Part shown: positions 1 to 7,059 of the stretch, piece after piece
Layout of the letters: each line of letters begins with the position of its first letter
Numbering within the stretch: the stretch's first letter is position 1
DNA from: Novosphingobium sp. SG707
Lineage (GTDB): Bacteria; Pseudomonadota; Alphaproteobacteria; Sphingomonadales; Sphingomonadaceae
DNA length: 64,000 bases
Direction of reading: 5' to 3'
NCBI RefSeq assembly: GCF_012275515.1
Contig: NZ_JAAZQL010000008.1
Location: 1-64,000 of the forward strand
Notes under the pieces: model-generated
The model's database searches: none
What the model was told of the DNA's origin: nothing
What the model saw: the letters and a program-made list of their open reading frames with translations, nothing else
Translations under genes and position numbers: made by a program

Positions 1-2
1 CG

Positions 3-293
3 GAGCAAAGCCTGTCAGATAACGGCGGAATCGGGCGAGTTTTAGGAGTTGAAGCCGCGTTCCTTCACATTATCGACACCTCGCGATTACTGGAAGTCTT
101 GCGCGAGGATAACCGGGCGATCTTCCGCGCCGCGAGTCAGGCCAGCAAGGCCGCCGACTGGTTGCTGGCAAGGCATGCCGAATACAGGGTGAGCAAGGAC
201 AGCAGGGACAGCGAGGACAACAGGGATACGCCGCAGTCGGAGCCTGCTGAACCGGAGCAAGGCTCTATGACCGAAGGGAGGGCAGCGGCATGA
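3..293 (+). CDS. C-terminal part of an ArdC-like antirestriction protein (5' end outside window)
   Basis: The frame is open from the left edge to a TGA at 291-293, so the start lies outside the window. The stretch LLEVLREDNRAIFRAAS followed by KAADWLLA resembles, from memory, the tail of ArdC-type proteins (an ssDNA-binding domain plus a zincin-like peptidase) that protect mobile DNA from restriction. The zincin HExxH region is not in view. The segment before the motif looks shorter than in typical ArdC proteins, so an internal deletion or frameshift is possible. The last 40 residues are low-complexity and charged. The stop overlaps the ATG of the DUF2958 gene (ATGA), implying translational coupling. 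Confidence 0.5.
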   Translation, partial: EQSLSDNGGIGRVLGVEAAFLHIIDTSRLLEVLREDNRAIFRAASQASKAADWLLARHAEYRVSKDSRDSEDNRDTPQSEPAEPEQGSMTEGRAAA

Positions 294-700
294 TCCTCCT
301 GCCAGAAAAGATCCGTGTGGCCCTGCTGGTCAATGGTGCCCTCCATAGGGTGGCGCAGCGCGACAATCTGCCCGCGCCCGATCCGGTGCCCGTGCTCAAA
401 CTGTTCAACCCCTGCGGCGCGGCGACATGGCTGGCAAGCGAACTGGACGAGGATGGTGATACCTTATTCGGGCTGGCTGATCTCGGTTTCGGCTGTCCGG
501 AACTGGGTTATTTCTCGCTGAACGAGATCGCTTCGGTGCGTCTGCCCCTAGGCCTGCGGATCGAGCGCGACCAACATTTTTCCAGCCATCACTCGCTGTC
601 CTTATGGACGCAGACCGCGCGGCGGCTGGGTTCGCTCACCTGGGCGGAAATGTCCTTGAAGCGGAACGGTGGTGTGTCCAACCTTAGCGGCAGGGCATAG
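290..700 (+). CDS. DUF2958 domain protein
   Basis: This 136-residue protein carries the DUF2958 pattern: VLKLFNPCGAATWLASELD near residues 36-54, then GLADLGFGCPELGYFSL and an IERD segment. DUF2958 proteins are small, of unknown function, and common on plasmids and integrative elements of Alphaproteobacteria, often beside antirestriction genes as here. The start overlaps the preceding stop by 4 bp, so the two are probably one transcript. The last 20 residues, after SLTWAEMSL, fall outside the conserved part. No catalytic residues can be proposed. Confidence 0.75.
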   Translation: MILLPEKIRVALLVNGALHRVAQRDNLPAPDPVPVLKLFNPCGAATWLASELDEDGDTLFGLADLGFGCPELGYFSLNEIASVRLPLGLRIERDQHFSSHHSLSLWTQTARRLGSLTWAEMSLKRNGGVSNLSGRA

Positions 701-703
701 GCC

Positions 704-943
704 ATGGGGCGCGAACGACAGCACCGGGACCAGCCTCAGGATCAGGTAGAGCGGCAACGCCAGCGCCTGATTGCCCTGCTCGACACTTTGCCGATGGTGG
801 AGAGGGCAGCCTATCTTCTGTCAGCCACTGATGGTCTCAGCCATGGTGCCATTGCCTTCCGTTTGGGGGTGAGTGTCCGGGAGGTGGAAATCGCTCTGGC
901 GCTGGCTCTGAGCAAGCTCACCGAGGGACTGGAGGAGCCCTGA
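704..943 (+). CDS. Small sigma-70 region 4-like helix-turn-helix protein
   Basis: This 79-residue protein starts 3 bp after the DUF2958 gene. Residues 25-75 (LLDTLPMVERAAYLLSATDGLSHGAIA, then FRLGVSVREVEIALALAL) have the layout of sigma factor region 4: a 'LP...R..Y/FLL' helix and an HTH. There is no region 2, so it is more likely a regulator or sigma-like accessory of the mobile element than a complete sigma factor. It forms a likely three-gene operon with the ArdC-like and DUF2958 genes. Confidence 0.6.
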   Translation: MGRERQHRDQPQDQVERQRQRLIALLDTLPMVERAAYLLSATDGLSHGAIAFRLGVSVREVEIALALALSKLTEGLEEP

Positions 944-1046
944 CAGCAAGGCGACCGGCATGGAAGCAGGACAGGCGCGGAAAGGGTGTTGAGAGGCTGC
1001 GTATCGCCCCGTGGCGTGGGCGTAGGGGGCGAAAGCGGGGCAGATT

Positions 1047-1080
1047 GAAGGGGTGATGGCCAACAGGCCATCACCCCTTC
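1047..1080. terminator. Bidirectional terminator-like perfect hairpin
   Basis: GAAGGGGTGATGGCC and GGCCATCACCCCTTC form a perfect 15-bp stem around an AACA loop. It lies between convergent genes (HTH gene on plus, MNT-HEPN gene on minus), and the minus-strand gene's stop codon is inside the stem. There is no U tract, so intrinsic termination is inferred from position and stem strength only. Confidence 0.6.
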
Positions 1081-1988
1081 ACAGCAGCTTCCAGCGCGGC
1101 GAGACGTTCCGTGCAGATGGTGTGGACGATGCGCCCCAGTTCCTCGACCCGTTCGCCCAGCCATGCCAGTTCCTCGGCAGTGATCCGATAATGTTTGGAG
1201 TAGCGGGCCTTGACGTAAGCGTCCTTGAGCTTCTCGAACAGGGCGCGATCCTTGCGCAATTCGCGGGGCCATGCCTCCACCAGCCGGAGGTCCAGCCGTT
1301 CGGCCTGGGTGCGCAGGAAGGCGAGATTATGATTATGTGGCGAATACAAGGTGCTCACGAGAAGGACCGCGTGGAAGAGGCTCTCCGTCGCTTGATGGAG
1401 AAGGAACGCAGACTTCTTGTTCCATCCCTTTTCAGCAGTGAATCTCGCTGTCTGGAGAAACTGCAGAGCGCCGGGCATCCACTCTTCAAAATACTCCCGC
1501 GCCATATCGAGATTGGCCTGCGGTGTCCGGGGCACCGGTCTTGCCAGCTCACGGTCATCGGATTCGTAGATCGCGATACCTTCGTTGGCGATGTCCATGA
1601 AGAAGAACCGCCCATGGGCGAGACCGTCATTCACCTGCTGAAGCGAATGGACGATGAAATTGACCGGCGTCCGCAACCGCCCGGCGATCATCTCCTCGAT
1701 GAGACGCTCATCCGCGCGGGTCCAGTAGGCGGCCCGGTCAGCCAGTTCCTTTTGGCTGACGATGATCAGCAGATCGAAGTCGGAACGATAGCCTTTGGCG
1801 GTATGAGGTTCATCCACCCAGCCGCCGCGCGCATGACTACCATACAGAAGAATCTTGACGATCTTCCCCGTCCTGCGCCTGCCGGTTGCCTCCACATGGG
1901 CGCCGTCAAATTCCTCGAACAGCAACTGCACCACGCGGTCGAGTTCGCGCTGCTTATGGGCCGGCAGATGATCGAGATCGGTCTTCAT
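1071..1988 (-). CDS. Fused MNT-HEPN protein (nucleotidyltransferase plus HEPN domain)
   Basis: The N-terminal half has the minimal nucleotidyltransferase signature GSHARG at residues 50-55 with the acidic pair SDFD at 69-72. The C-terminal half is helical and HEPN-like, with ARYSKHY near residues 261-267 offering a short R-x3-H variant of the HEPN RNase motif. In two-gene MNT-HEPN systems the HEPN protein is an RNase toxin and the MNT protein an adenylylating antitoxin; here both sit on one chain. ATG at 1988 (305 aa) is preferred over GTG at 1991 because AGGATGAGG lies just upstream. It is transcribed alone toward the 1047-1080 hairpin and looks like cargo of the integrated element. RNase activity is inference. 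Confidence 0.75.
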   Translation of the reverse strand: MKTDLDHLPAHKQRELDRVVQLLFEEFDGAHVEATGRRRTGKIVKILLYGSHARGGWVDEPHTAKGYRSDFDLLIIVSQKELADRAAYWTRADERLIEEMIAGRLRTPVNFIVHSLQQVNDGLAHGRFFFMDIANEGIAIYESDDRELARPVPRTPQANLDMAREYFEEWMPGALQFLQTARFTAEKGWNKKSAFLLHQATESLFHAVLLVSTLYSPHNHNLAFLRTQAERLDLRLVEAWPRELRKDRALFEKLKDAYVKARYSKHYRITAEELAWLGERVEELGRIVHTICTERLAALEAAVKG

Positions 1989-2317
1989 CACCTCATCCTA
2001 ACAACATCTTGCATGGCCCGCGCAACTGAATTGGTCAGCGGCAAAAAGGGGGCCTCGCTCCGGCATGGTCTTCCGATCCTCAGGACACGTGGGGATTTGC
2101 TCCGAGGGGCTTTGTCACCGGCCTTGCTGTCGCCAAAGCCACCCGAAGCCGTTGCCCCCGACTTCCGCGAATCATCCCATAAAGCCAGCCGTTTGGCCAC
2201 CCATGCAAGTCGTCTATCGGCGCATGGGACAGGCCCATGCGGAGGATCGGACGCACGCCCAAAGCGGGCGTAAGTGTAATGGACCCTACGCACGGGTGCT
2301 GCTGCCAATTTCAGCAT

Positions 2318-2362
2318 GAAAATCAGCCTCTTGAGGCTGTAATACGTGTAGGGCTGATTTTC
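2318..2362. repeat. Nested inverted repeat
   Basis: GAAAATCAGCC at 2318-2328 is matched by GGCTGATTTTC at 2352-2362, a perfect 11-bp dyad. Overlapping its left arm, CAGCCTC and GAGGCTG at 2325-2340 form a second hairpin with a TT loop. The two hairpins share bases and so are mutually exclusive. This could be a protein-binding site or an RNA switch; nothing here decides which. Confidence 0.6.
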
Positions 2363-2449
2363 GGTGCTGCGTTGTACAGTGTGCACAAGCCTCAACAGGT
2401 GCGGCCTCAACCAGCGGAAAGAGAACCGTTTTCTCCCGTAATACATGTA
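2339..2449. repeat. Repeated 12-mer GTAATACRTGTA (2339-2350 and 2438-2449)
   Basis: GTAATACGTGTA at 2339-2350 and GTAATACATGTA at 2438-2449 differ at one base and are 99 bp apart in direct orientation. Each contains a near-palindromic TAC(G/A)TGTA core. Such pairs next to xis and int genes are often arm-type integrase or excisionase sites; that role is inferred. Confidence 0.45.
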
Positions 2450-2642
2450 CCACCCGGCATTGCGGACCTTTGGTTGAGAAAGGGAATGCGGCCCCGGAAA
2501 GATCGGTCCCTCCCGAGGTGCTGTGGTGCCCGGGATCGCGCCGTGCGCCGGGATGCTGAGCTTGAAATGAAGGCCATGCACCTGTATCTTCGACAGCGCT
2601 TCATGACCCCGGCGAAGGTTTCCCCATAAGGAGGCTTTTGCC

Positions 2643-2876
2643 ATGTTCAGAATGAATTTCAGTCCTGACAGATCGCTGCATACCGCTTGGATGCGATGTG
2701 CTTGCCTTCCCTTATCAAGCCTGCTTAGGCAGTGGCTCAACCGGGCATGGCCGCCCATGATGGGTGCCATGCTTCGGGACAGCGACACACCCCAACGCGG
2801 CTTACTCTGCAATCTCGCCATGCTGCTTTCCACCGGTTGCGGCCCAGTCATTGCGGGAAGGGATATGCTCCAATGA
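2643..2876 (+). CDS. Small hypothetical ORF coupled to xis
   Basis: A 77-codon frame follows a full Shine-Dalgarno AAGGAGG at 2628-2634, eight bases before the ATG, the best ribosome-binding site in the element. Its TGA at 2874-2876 overlaps the xis ATG at 2873 (ATGA), so translation is probably coupled. The product has no recognised domain; residues 30-65 are moderately hydrophobic (WLNRAWPPMMGAMLRD, then NLAMLLSTGCG). It may be a leader whose main role is to set xis translation, or a real small protein. Confidence 0.45.
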   Translation: MFRMNFSPDRSLHTAWMRCACLPLSSLLRQWLNRAWPPMMGAMLRDSDTPQRGLLCNLAMLLSTGCGPVIAGRDMLQ

Positions 2877-3115
2877 AAAAGCGTATCCCGCCCGCTCAGC
2901 CCTCTGCGGCCCAGACTATCGCCCCGCCCATGCTGCCCAAACCGCTCGCCCTGCGCATTCCTGAGGTCCAGCGCATGACCGGCCTTGGACGCACCAAGCT
3001 CTATGCCCTTATCGCCGATGGCGAGCTGGCCACGATCAAGATCGGCAGGGCAACGCTGATCCCACTGGCCAGTCTTGAAGCCCTGCTTGAGCGGGGGCAG
3101 CAGCACCGCCCCTAG
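2873..3115 (+). CDS. Excisionase/AlpA-type helix-turn-helix protein
   Basis: This 80-residue protein begins with a disordered Pro-rich tail and then has a winged HTH of the excisionase (HTH_17/MerR-like) type: LRIPEVQRMTGLGRTKLYAL, then IADGELATIKIGRATLIPLASLEALLE. Such proteins direct the integrase toward excision or regulate int. ATG at 2873 is chosen over longer in-frame extensions because it overlaps the upstream stop and begins just before the conserved part. The gene converges on int, and the two stops share the CTAG at 3112-3115. Confidence 0.75.
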   Translation: MKKRIPPAQPSAAQTIAPPMLPKPLALRIPEVQRMTGLGRTKLYALIADGELATIKIGRATLIPLASLEALLERGQQHRP

Positions 3116-4335
3116 CCGCGTTTCTGTTCCGGAAAGGGCAGGATCTCAGCCCCATTCCGCAGCGCGTCGAGATAGTCGGACCACCACTGCGCCATCTCGA
3201 CGCGCTCTTTCCAATGCGTCCCCCGATGATAGGCCGCGCGTACCTTGTCGCTGTCGCCATGCGCCAGCGCCCGTTCAATCGCATCGGAGGACCATTTGCC
3301 GGATTCATTGAGCAGGGTGCTGGCCATCGCGCGGAAGCCGTGCGCGGTCATTTCGTCGCCAGTGTAGCCTAATCGTCGCAATCCGGCATTGACCGTGTTT
3401 TCGCTCATTGGGCGATTGCGGGTACGGATGGAAGGGAAGACATAGCCTGACGGACCAGTGATCGGCATCAATTCCCGGAACACTTCAACCGACTGCCGGG
3501 ATAGCGGAACCTGATGGGCTTTGCGCATTTTCATTTTCGTTGCCGGAATGATCCAGAGTGCGCCGTCCAGATCAATTTCATCCCATTCGGCGTGGCGCAG
3601 TTCGCCGGGCCGCACGAAGAGGTGCGCAGAGAGGCGCATGGCCAGTTTTGTAATGCCCATGCCTTCGTAGGTTTCTATTGCCCTTAGCAACTCGCCAGCG
3701 GCCTTCGGCTCTGTGATGGCGCCATAATGCTTTGATTGTGGAGTGGTCAACGCACCCCGCAGATCGCGACTTGGGTCTGACACGAGCCGCGCTGTGGCAA
3801 TGGCGTAGCGAAACACTCGCCCTGCCAGTTGTAATACCCGGCGCGAGGTTTCGTAATTCCCCTTGCTTTCGATCCGGCGAAGGACCGCAAGCAACTCGGG
3901 CGCCGTGATTTCAGAGACTGGCATCCGTACAATCTGGTTGCCCATCCGCGAGACGTAATATTCGCTTTTTTCTGCGGTGGATTCAGACATGCCTTCGCGG
4001 CGACGTTTATCGATGAGTTCCTGCGCTACCTCGCCAAAGGTGTTTGCCGCTGCGACCTTGGCTCTGAGCTTCGCTTGCTGCTTTTCCCGAGCAGGGTCTG
4101 CACCAGTTGCAAGGGTCTCTTTGGCTTTGTCACGTTCCTTGCGGGCAGCTGCTAAGCTCACCTGTGGCCAAGCACCAAGCGACAGCAGTTTTTCCTTGCC
4201 GTCAGTGCGGAACTTAACCCGCCACAGCTTCCCCCCTGCGGGAGAGATAAACAAAAAGAGACCGCCTGAATCGCTAAGTTTGTAAGGCTTATCTTTCGGC
4301 TTGGCATTTCGGATTGCAGTTTCTGTCAGCGCCAT
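3112..4335 (-). CDS. P4-type tyrosine site-specific integrase
   Basis: This 407-residue integrase has the N-terminal arm-binding domain (DUF4102 type: LSDSGGLFLFISPAGGKLWR, then LGAWPQVSLAAARKERD), a core-binding domain around residues 90-190 and a catalytic domain. Visible active-site elements are Arg in RPGELRHAEW, Lys in KMRKAHQVPLS, HGFR, and the LAH box followed ten residues later by Tyr in AAYHR, the probable nucleophile. Family members integrate into the 3' ends of tRNA genes, and tRNA-Val ends under 200 bp upstream. ATG at 4335 is preferred to an upstream frame extension because GAGGAG precedes it and the arm domain starts directly after it. No frameshift or missing residue is seen, so it should be functional. 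Confidence 0.92.
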   Translation of the reverse strand: MALTETAIRNAKPKDKPYKLSDSGGLFLFISPAGGKLWRVKFRTDGKEKLLSLGAWPQVSLAAARKERDKAKETLATGADPAREKQQAKLRAKVAAANTFGEVAQELIDKRRREGMSESTAEKSEYYVSRMGNQIVRMPVSEITAPELLAVLRRIESKGNYETSRRVLQLAGRVFRYAIATARLVSDPSRDLRGALTTPQSKHYGAITEPKAAGELLRAIETYEGMGITKLAMRLSAHLFVRPGELRHAEWDEIDLDGALWIIPATKMKMRKAHQVPLSRQSVEVFRELMPITGPSGYVFPSIRTRNRPMSENTVNAGLRRLGYTGDEMTAHGFRAMASTLLNESGKWSSDAIERALAHGDSDKVRAAYHRGTHWKERVEMAQWWSDYLDALRNGAEILPFPEQKRG

Positions 4336-4358
4336 ACCCCGACGCTCCTCATGACCTT

Positions 4359-4406
4359 GGGGGTATCGGATTCCGGGAGGTATCGAATACCCCACTTCAT
4401 ACCCCC
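4359..4406. promoter_or_regulatory. Nested inverted repeat upstream of int
   Basis: GGGGGTAT at 4359-4366 pairs with ATACCCCC at 4399-4406 and flanks an inner dyad GGTAT-CGA-ATACC at 4379-4391. The site sits immediately upstream of the integrase start, where an operator or a core recombination site could be. No regulator can be named. Confidence 0.4.
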
Positions 4407-4520
4407 ATTACGGGATGGCTGCCTGTGAACGCACACGGACACAGGCGACCGGCTCACGAGAAAATATAGCAGATTTCCGGGGTTTATAAAGCCTTGAGCG
4501 GGCTTCCGCGATCAAGGGAA

Positions 4521-4596
4521 TGGTGGGCGATGACGGGCTCGAACCGCCGACCCTCTCGGTGTAAACGAGATGCTCTACCAACTGAGCTAATCGCCC
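4521..4596 (-). tRNA. tRNA-Val (anticodon UAC)
   Basis: The minus strand folds as a standard cloverleaf. GGGCGAT pairs with ATCGCCC in the acceptor, the D arm holds GCTC-AGTTGGTA-GAGC, TCTCG/CGAGA bound the TTTACAC loop giving anticodon UAC, and GGCGG/CCGTC bound TTCGAGC in the T arm. The discriminator A and CCA are encoded at 4521-4524. Its 3' end faces the integrase gene, which makes it the likely attB target restored at the element junction. Confidence 0.95.
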
Positions 4597-4616
4597 CGAT
4601 CACGGGAAGGGCGCGA

Positions 4617-6926
4617 TTAGGCGGTTTTTTTCGGGGCGTCAACAGGGCTTTGGCGGCGCAGTTCGGGAAAATCGGCGGCGGGCAGCGCGCGGGAAAACAG
4701 ATAGCCCTGCGCCTGATCGCAGCCTTCGGCCAGCAGCACGCGCATCTGGTGCTCGTTTTCCACCCCTTCGGCGGTGGTGGTCATGCCCATCGCATGGGCC
4801 AGCGCGATCACGGCGCGCACGATGGGCAAGGTCTCGTCGCTTTCGCCCAGACCCTTGAGAAAGCAGCGGTCGATCTTGATCTTGTCAAAGGGAAAGGCGC
4901 GCAGATAATTGAGCGAGGAATAGCCGGTGCCGAAATCATCCAGCGCCACCCGCACCCCCAGCCCGCGCAATTTATGCAGCAGCGCGCCATGGACGGCATT
5001 GTCCTTGAGCAGCACGTTTTCGGTGATTTCCAGTTCGAGCCGGTCGGGCGCGATGCCGTTTTCGGCAACCGCCTGCATCACGGTGGAGATCAGCCCGGCG
5101 CTGCGCAATTGCGCGGGGCTCAGGTTGACCGCCACGCGCAGATGGGCGGGCCATAGCGCCAGCTCCTGACACGCCCGGCGGATCACCCAATCGCCCAGCG
5201 GCACCACCAGCCCTGTCTCTTCGGCCAGCGGGATGAACAGATCGGGCATGACCATGCCGCGCGCGGGGTGCCGCCAGCGCACCAGCGCCTCATAGCCCAC
5301 CGTCCGGCGCGTGATGACATCGATCAGCGGTTGGTAATGCAGCTCGAACTGGCCCTCGCTCAGGCCGGTGCGCATGTCCATTTCCAGCTCGCGCCGGGCC
5401 GCGGCGGCCTCGTCCATGCCGGGTTCGAAATGCGAAAACACGCCGCGCCCGCGCCCCTTGGCGACATAAAGCGCAAGGTCGGCCTGTTTCATCAGCGTGG
5501 CGGCGTCGGTCTGGCTGTCATGGCTGACCGCGATGCCGATGCTGGTCGAGGTGAGGACCTGGCCGTCCTCGATCAGGCAGGGCTGGCGGACTGCCTCGAT
5601 GATGCGGTTGGCGGTCTTTTCGGCGATATGGTCGATGCGGCGCCCATGCATCAGAATGGCAAATTCATCGCCCCCCAGCCGAGCCACCAGGTCGCTCTTG
5701 CGCACCGCATCCTCGATTCGCCGCGCCACTTCGCACAGCAGCTTGTCGCCCACCGGATGGCCCAGCGTGTCATTGACCGATTTGAACCGGTCGAGATCGA
5801 GGTAAAGCACCGCGACCCCGTCATCCTGTGCGCGCCGCCGCAGCAGCGCCCCCGCCAGCGTTTCGTTGAACAGAAAGCGGTTGGCCAGATTGGTGAGGCC
5901 ATCATAATGGGCCATGTGGCTGACGCGGGCCTCGGCGCGCTTTTGCGCGGTGACATCGCGGGCCACGCCGCGCATCCCGTCCTGCCACGGCTGGGCCGAA
6001 AGGGTCCACCAATGGGGCGATCCGTCCAGTGTGAGCGGCAGGGTGATATCGCGAAAGGGCGTGCGCCGGGCCAGATGCGCGGCCAGCCGCTCGGTTTCGG
6101 GGCAGGGGGCGAAGAGATCCGGCAAAGGCATCCCGTCCAGCAATTGCCATGCCCGGCGCGCGGCATCGCCAAAGCGCGGGCTGGGCTCCTGAATGCGGCC
6201 CAGACTGTCGACTTTCCAGAGCCAGTCGGCCGATTGCGCCTCGAAATCGTTGAGCAGCAATTGCACCGTGGCCCCGGTCTCGCGTAATTGTTCGCGCGCG
6301 TGAAAGGCTTTGGTGAATTCGCGCTGGTTCTGAAACGCCCCGCGCGACAGGATCAGCAGATAGGAGGCGCAGAACAAGGTCCCGACCCATACCTGCGCGC
6401 CCGGAAACAGCGCCCACGCTATGATCGTGCCGACACAGATCGGCACCATGAACAGGACCGCTGCCAGCGCCATGGTCGAATAGGTCAGCACCGAAGCGCC
6501 CAGCATCCCGCCCGACAGGATGGCGATAACGATGAACTGGCGGGTGTTGGCTATGCTGGCCCCGGCGGCGATGCCCGCGCCCCACAGCAGCCCGTTGGCC
6601 AGCGCCGTGGCGTGGATATGCCAAAGGTCGCGCCGCCCGTCGATGGTGGCCCATCCCGCCCGCCTGCGCCGCAGCGCCAGTTCCAGCCGGGCGCCGGACA
6701 CCGCAAATATGCCCGCCAGCCACAACAGCACCATGCCGGGATAGGGCGAGGAAAGCATGGTCAAGGCCACAGCCACGGCATTGGCCGTCCCGCCGATGGC
6801 CCCCGTCACGGCGCGGCGCAGATTGTCCGCTATACGCTCGGTCAGCAATTGGCGGGCGGAATCCCCCGTTTGTGGAGACAAAGGATGGATCATTTGCGCC
6901 GTGCCGGGAACGTCCTGAAGTTGCAT
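4617..6926 (-). CDS. Membrane-anchored GGDEF-EAL cyclic-di-GMP protein
   Basis: About 769 residues. The first ~200 contain several hydrophobic helices, then a PAS-like segment (residues ~220-320), GGDEF and EAL. The cyclase domain keeps LGGDEF and the product-inhibition I-site RKSD five residues before it. The EAL domain keeps YEALVRW, NLSPAQL, ITENVL, DDFGTGYSSL, KIKID, TAEGVE and QGYLFS, so both synthesis and breakdown of c-di-GMP look possible. It is probably a membrane sensor controlling the sessile-motile switch. The longest frame starts at TTG 6962; ATG 6926 is used here and ATG 6893 is also possible, as none has a clear ribosome-binding site. It adjoins a globin-coupled chemoreceptor in the same orientation. 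Confidence 0.9.
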   Translation of the reverse strand: MQLQDVPGTAQMIHPLSPQTGDSARQLLTERIADNLRRAVTGAIGGTANAVAVALTMLSSPYPGMVLLWLAGIFAVSGARLELALRRRRAGWATIDGRRDLWHIHATALANGLLWGAGIAAGASIANTRQFIVIAILSGGMLGASVLTYSTMALAAVLFMVPICVGTIIAWALFPGAQVWVGTLFCASYLLILSRGAFQNQREFTKAFHAREQLRETGATVQLLLNDFEAQSADWLWKVDSLGRIQEPSPRFGDAARRAWQLLDGMPLPDLFAPCPETERLAAHLARRTPFRDITLPLTLDGSPHWWTLSAQPWQDGMRGVARDVTAQKRAEARVSHMAHYDGLTNLANRFLFNETLAGALLRRRAQDDGVAVLYLDLDRFKSVNDTLGHPVGDKLLCEVARRIEDAVRKSDLVARLGGDEFAILMHGRRIDHIAEKTANRIIEAVRQPCLIEDGQVLTSTSIGIAVSHDSQTDAATLMKQADLALYVAKGRGRGVFSHFEPGMDEAAAARRELEMDMRTGLSEGQFELHYQPLIDVITRRTVGYEALVRWRHPARGMVMPDLFIPLAEETGLVVPLGDWVIRRACQELALWPAHLRVAVNLSPAQLRSAGLISTVMQAVAENGIAPDRLELEITENVLLKDNAVHGALLHKLRGLGVRVALDDFGTGYSSLNYLRAFPFDKIKIDRCFLKGLGESDETLPIVRAVIALAHAMGMTTTAEGVENEHQMRVLLAEGCDQAQGYLFSRALPAADFPELRRQSPVDAPKKTA

Positions 6927-7059
6927 GGGAGTATAGACCCGAGAGCCAATCTTGGCCAGCAAGTCGAAAACCCAATATCTGCGGGTGCTTATCGCCGTTT
7001 GATAAATTTTGGCCCTGCCTTCACATCGGGATTGCCCCTAAGGGCGCGTCCCGAGGTGT

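Larger units (their letters stand above)
1992..2642. other. 650-bp stretch with no recognised gene
   Basis: This gap separates the MNT-HEPN gene from the xis leader ORF. Open frames exist on both strands (for example 2237-2629 plus), but their composition is arginine- and proline-rich shadow coding with no family resemblance or convincing ribosome-binding site. What can be supported is structural: a long dyad at 2318-2362, a compact hairpin inside it, and a 12-bp motif repeated about 100 bp apart. The position beside xis and int suggests recombination or regulatory DNA. Confidence 0.5.

Noticed and set aside
2237..2629. 130-codon plus-strand frame in the element gap
   Set aside because: It covers the dyads and repeats, has no convincing ribosome-binding site and no family resemblance.
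1988..3106. 372-codon minus-strand open frame across the integrated element
   Set aside because: It overlaps xis and the small leader ORF on the other strand, its composition is Arg/Pro-rich shadow coding and no domain was recognised.
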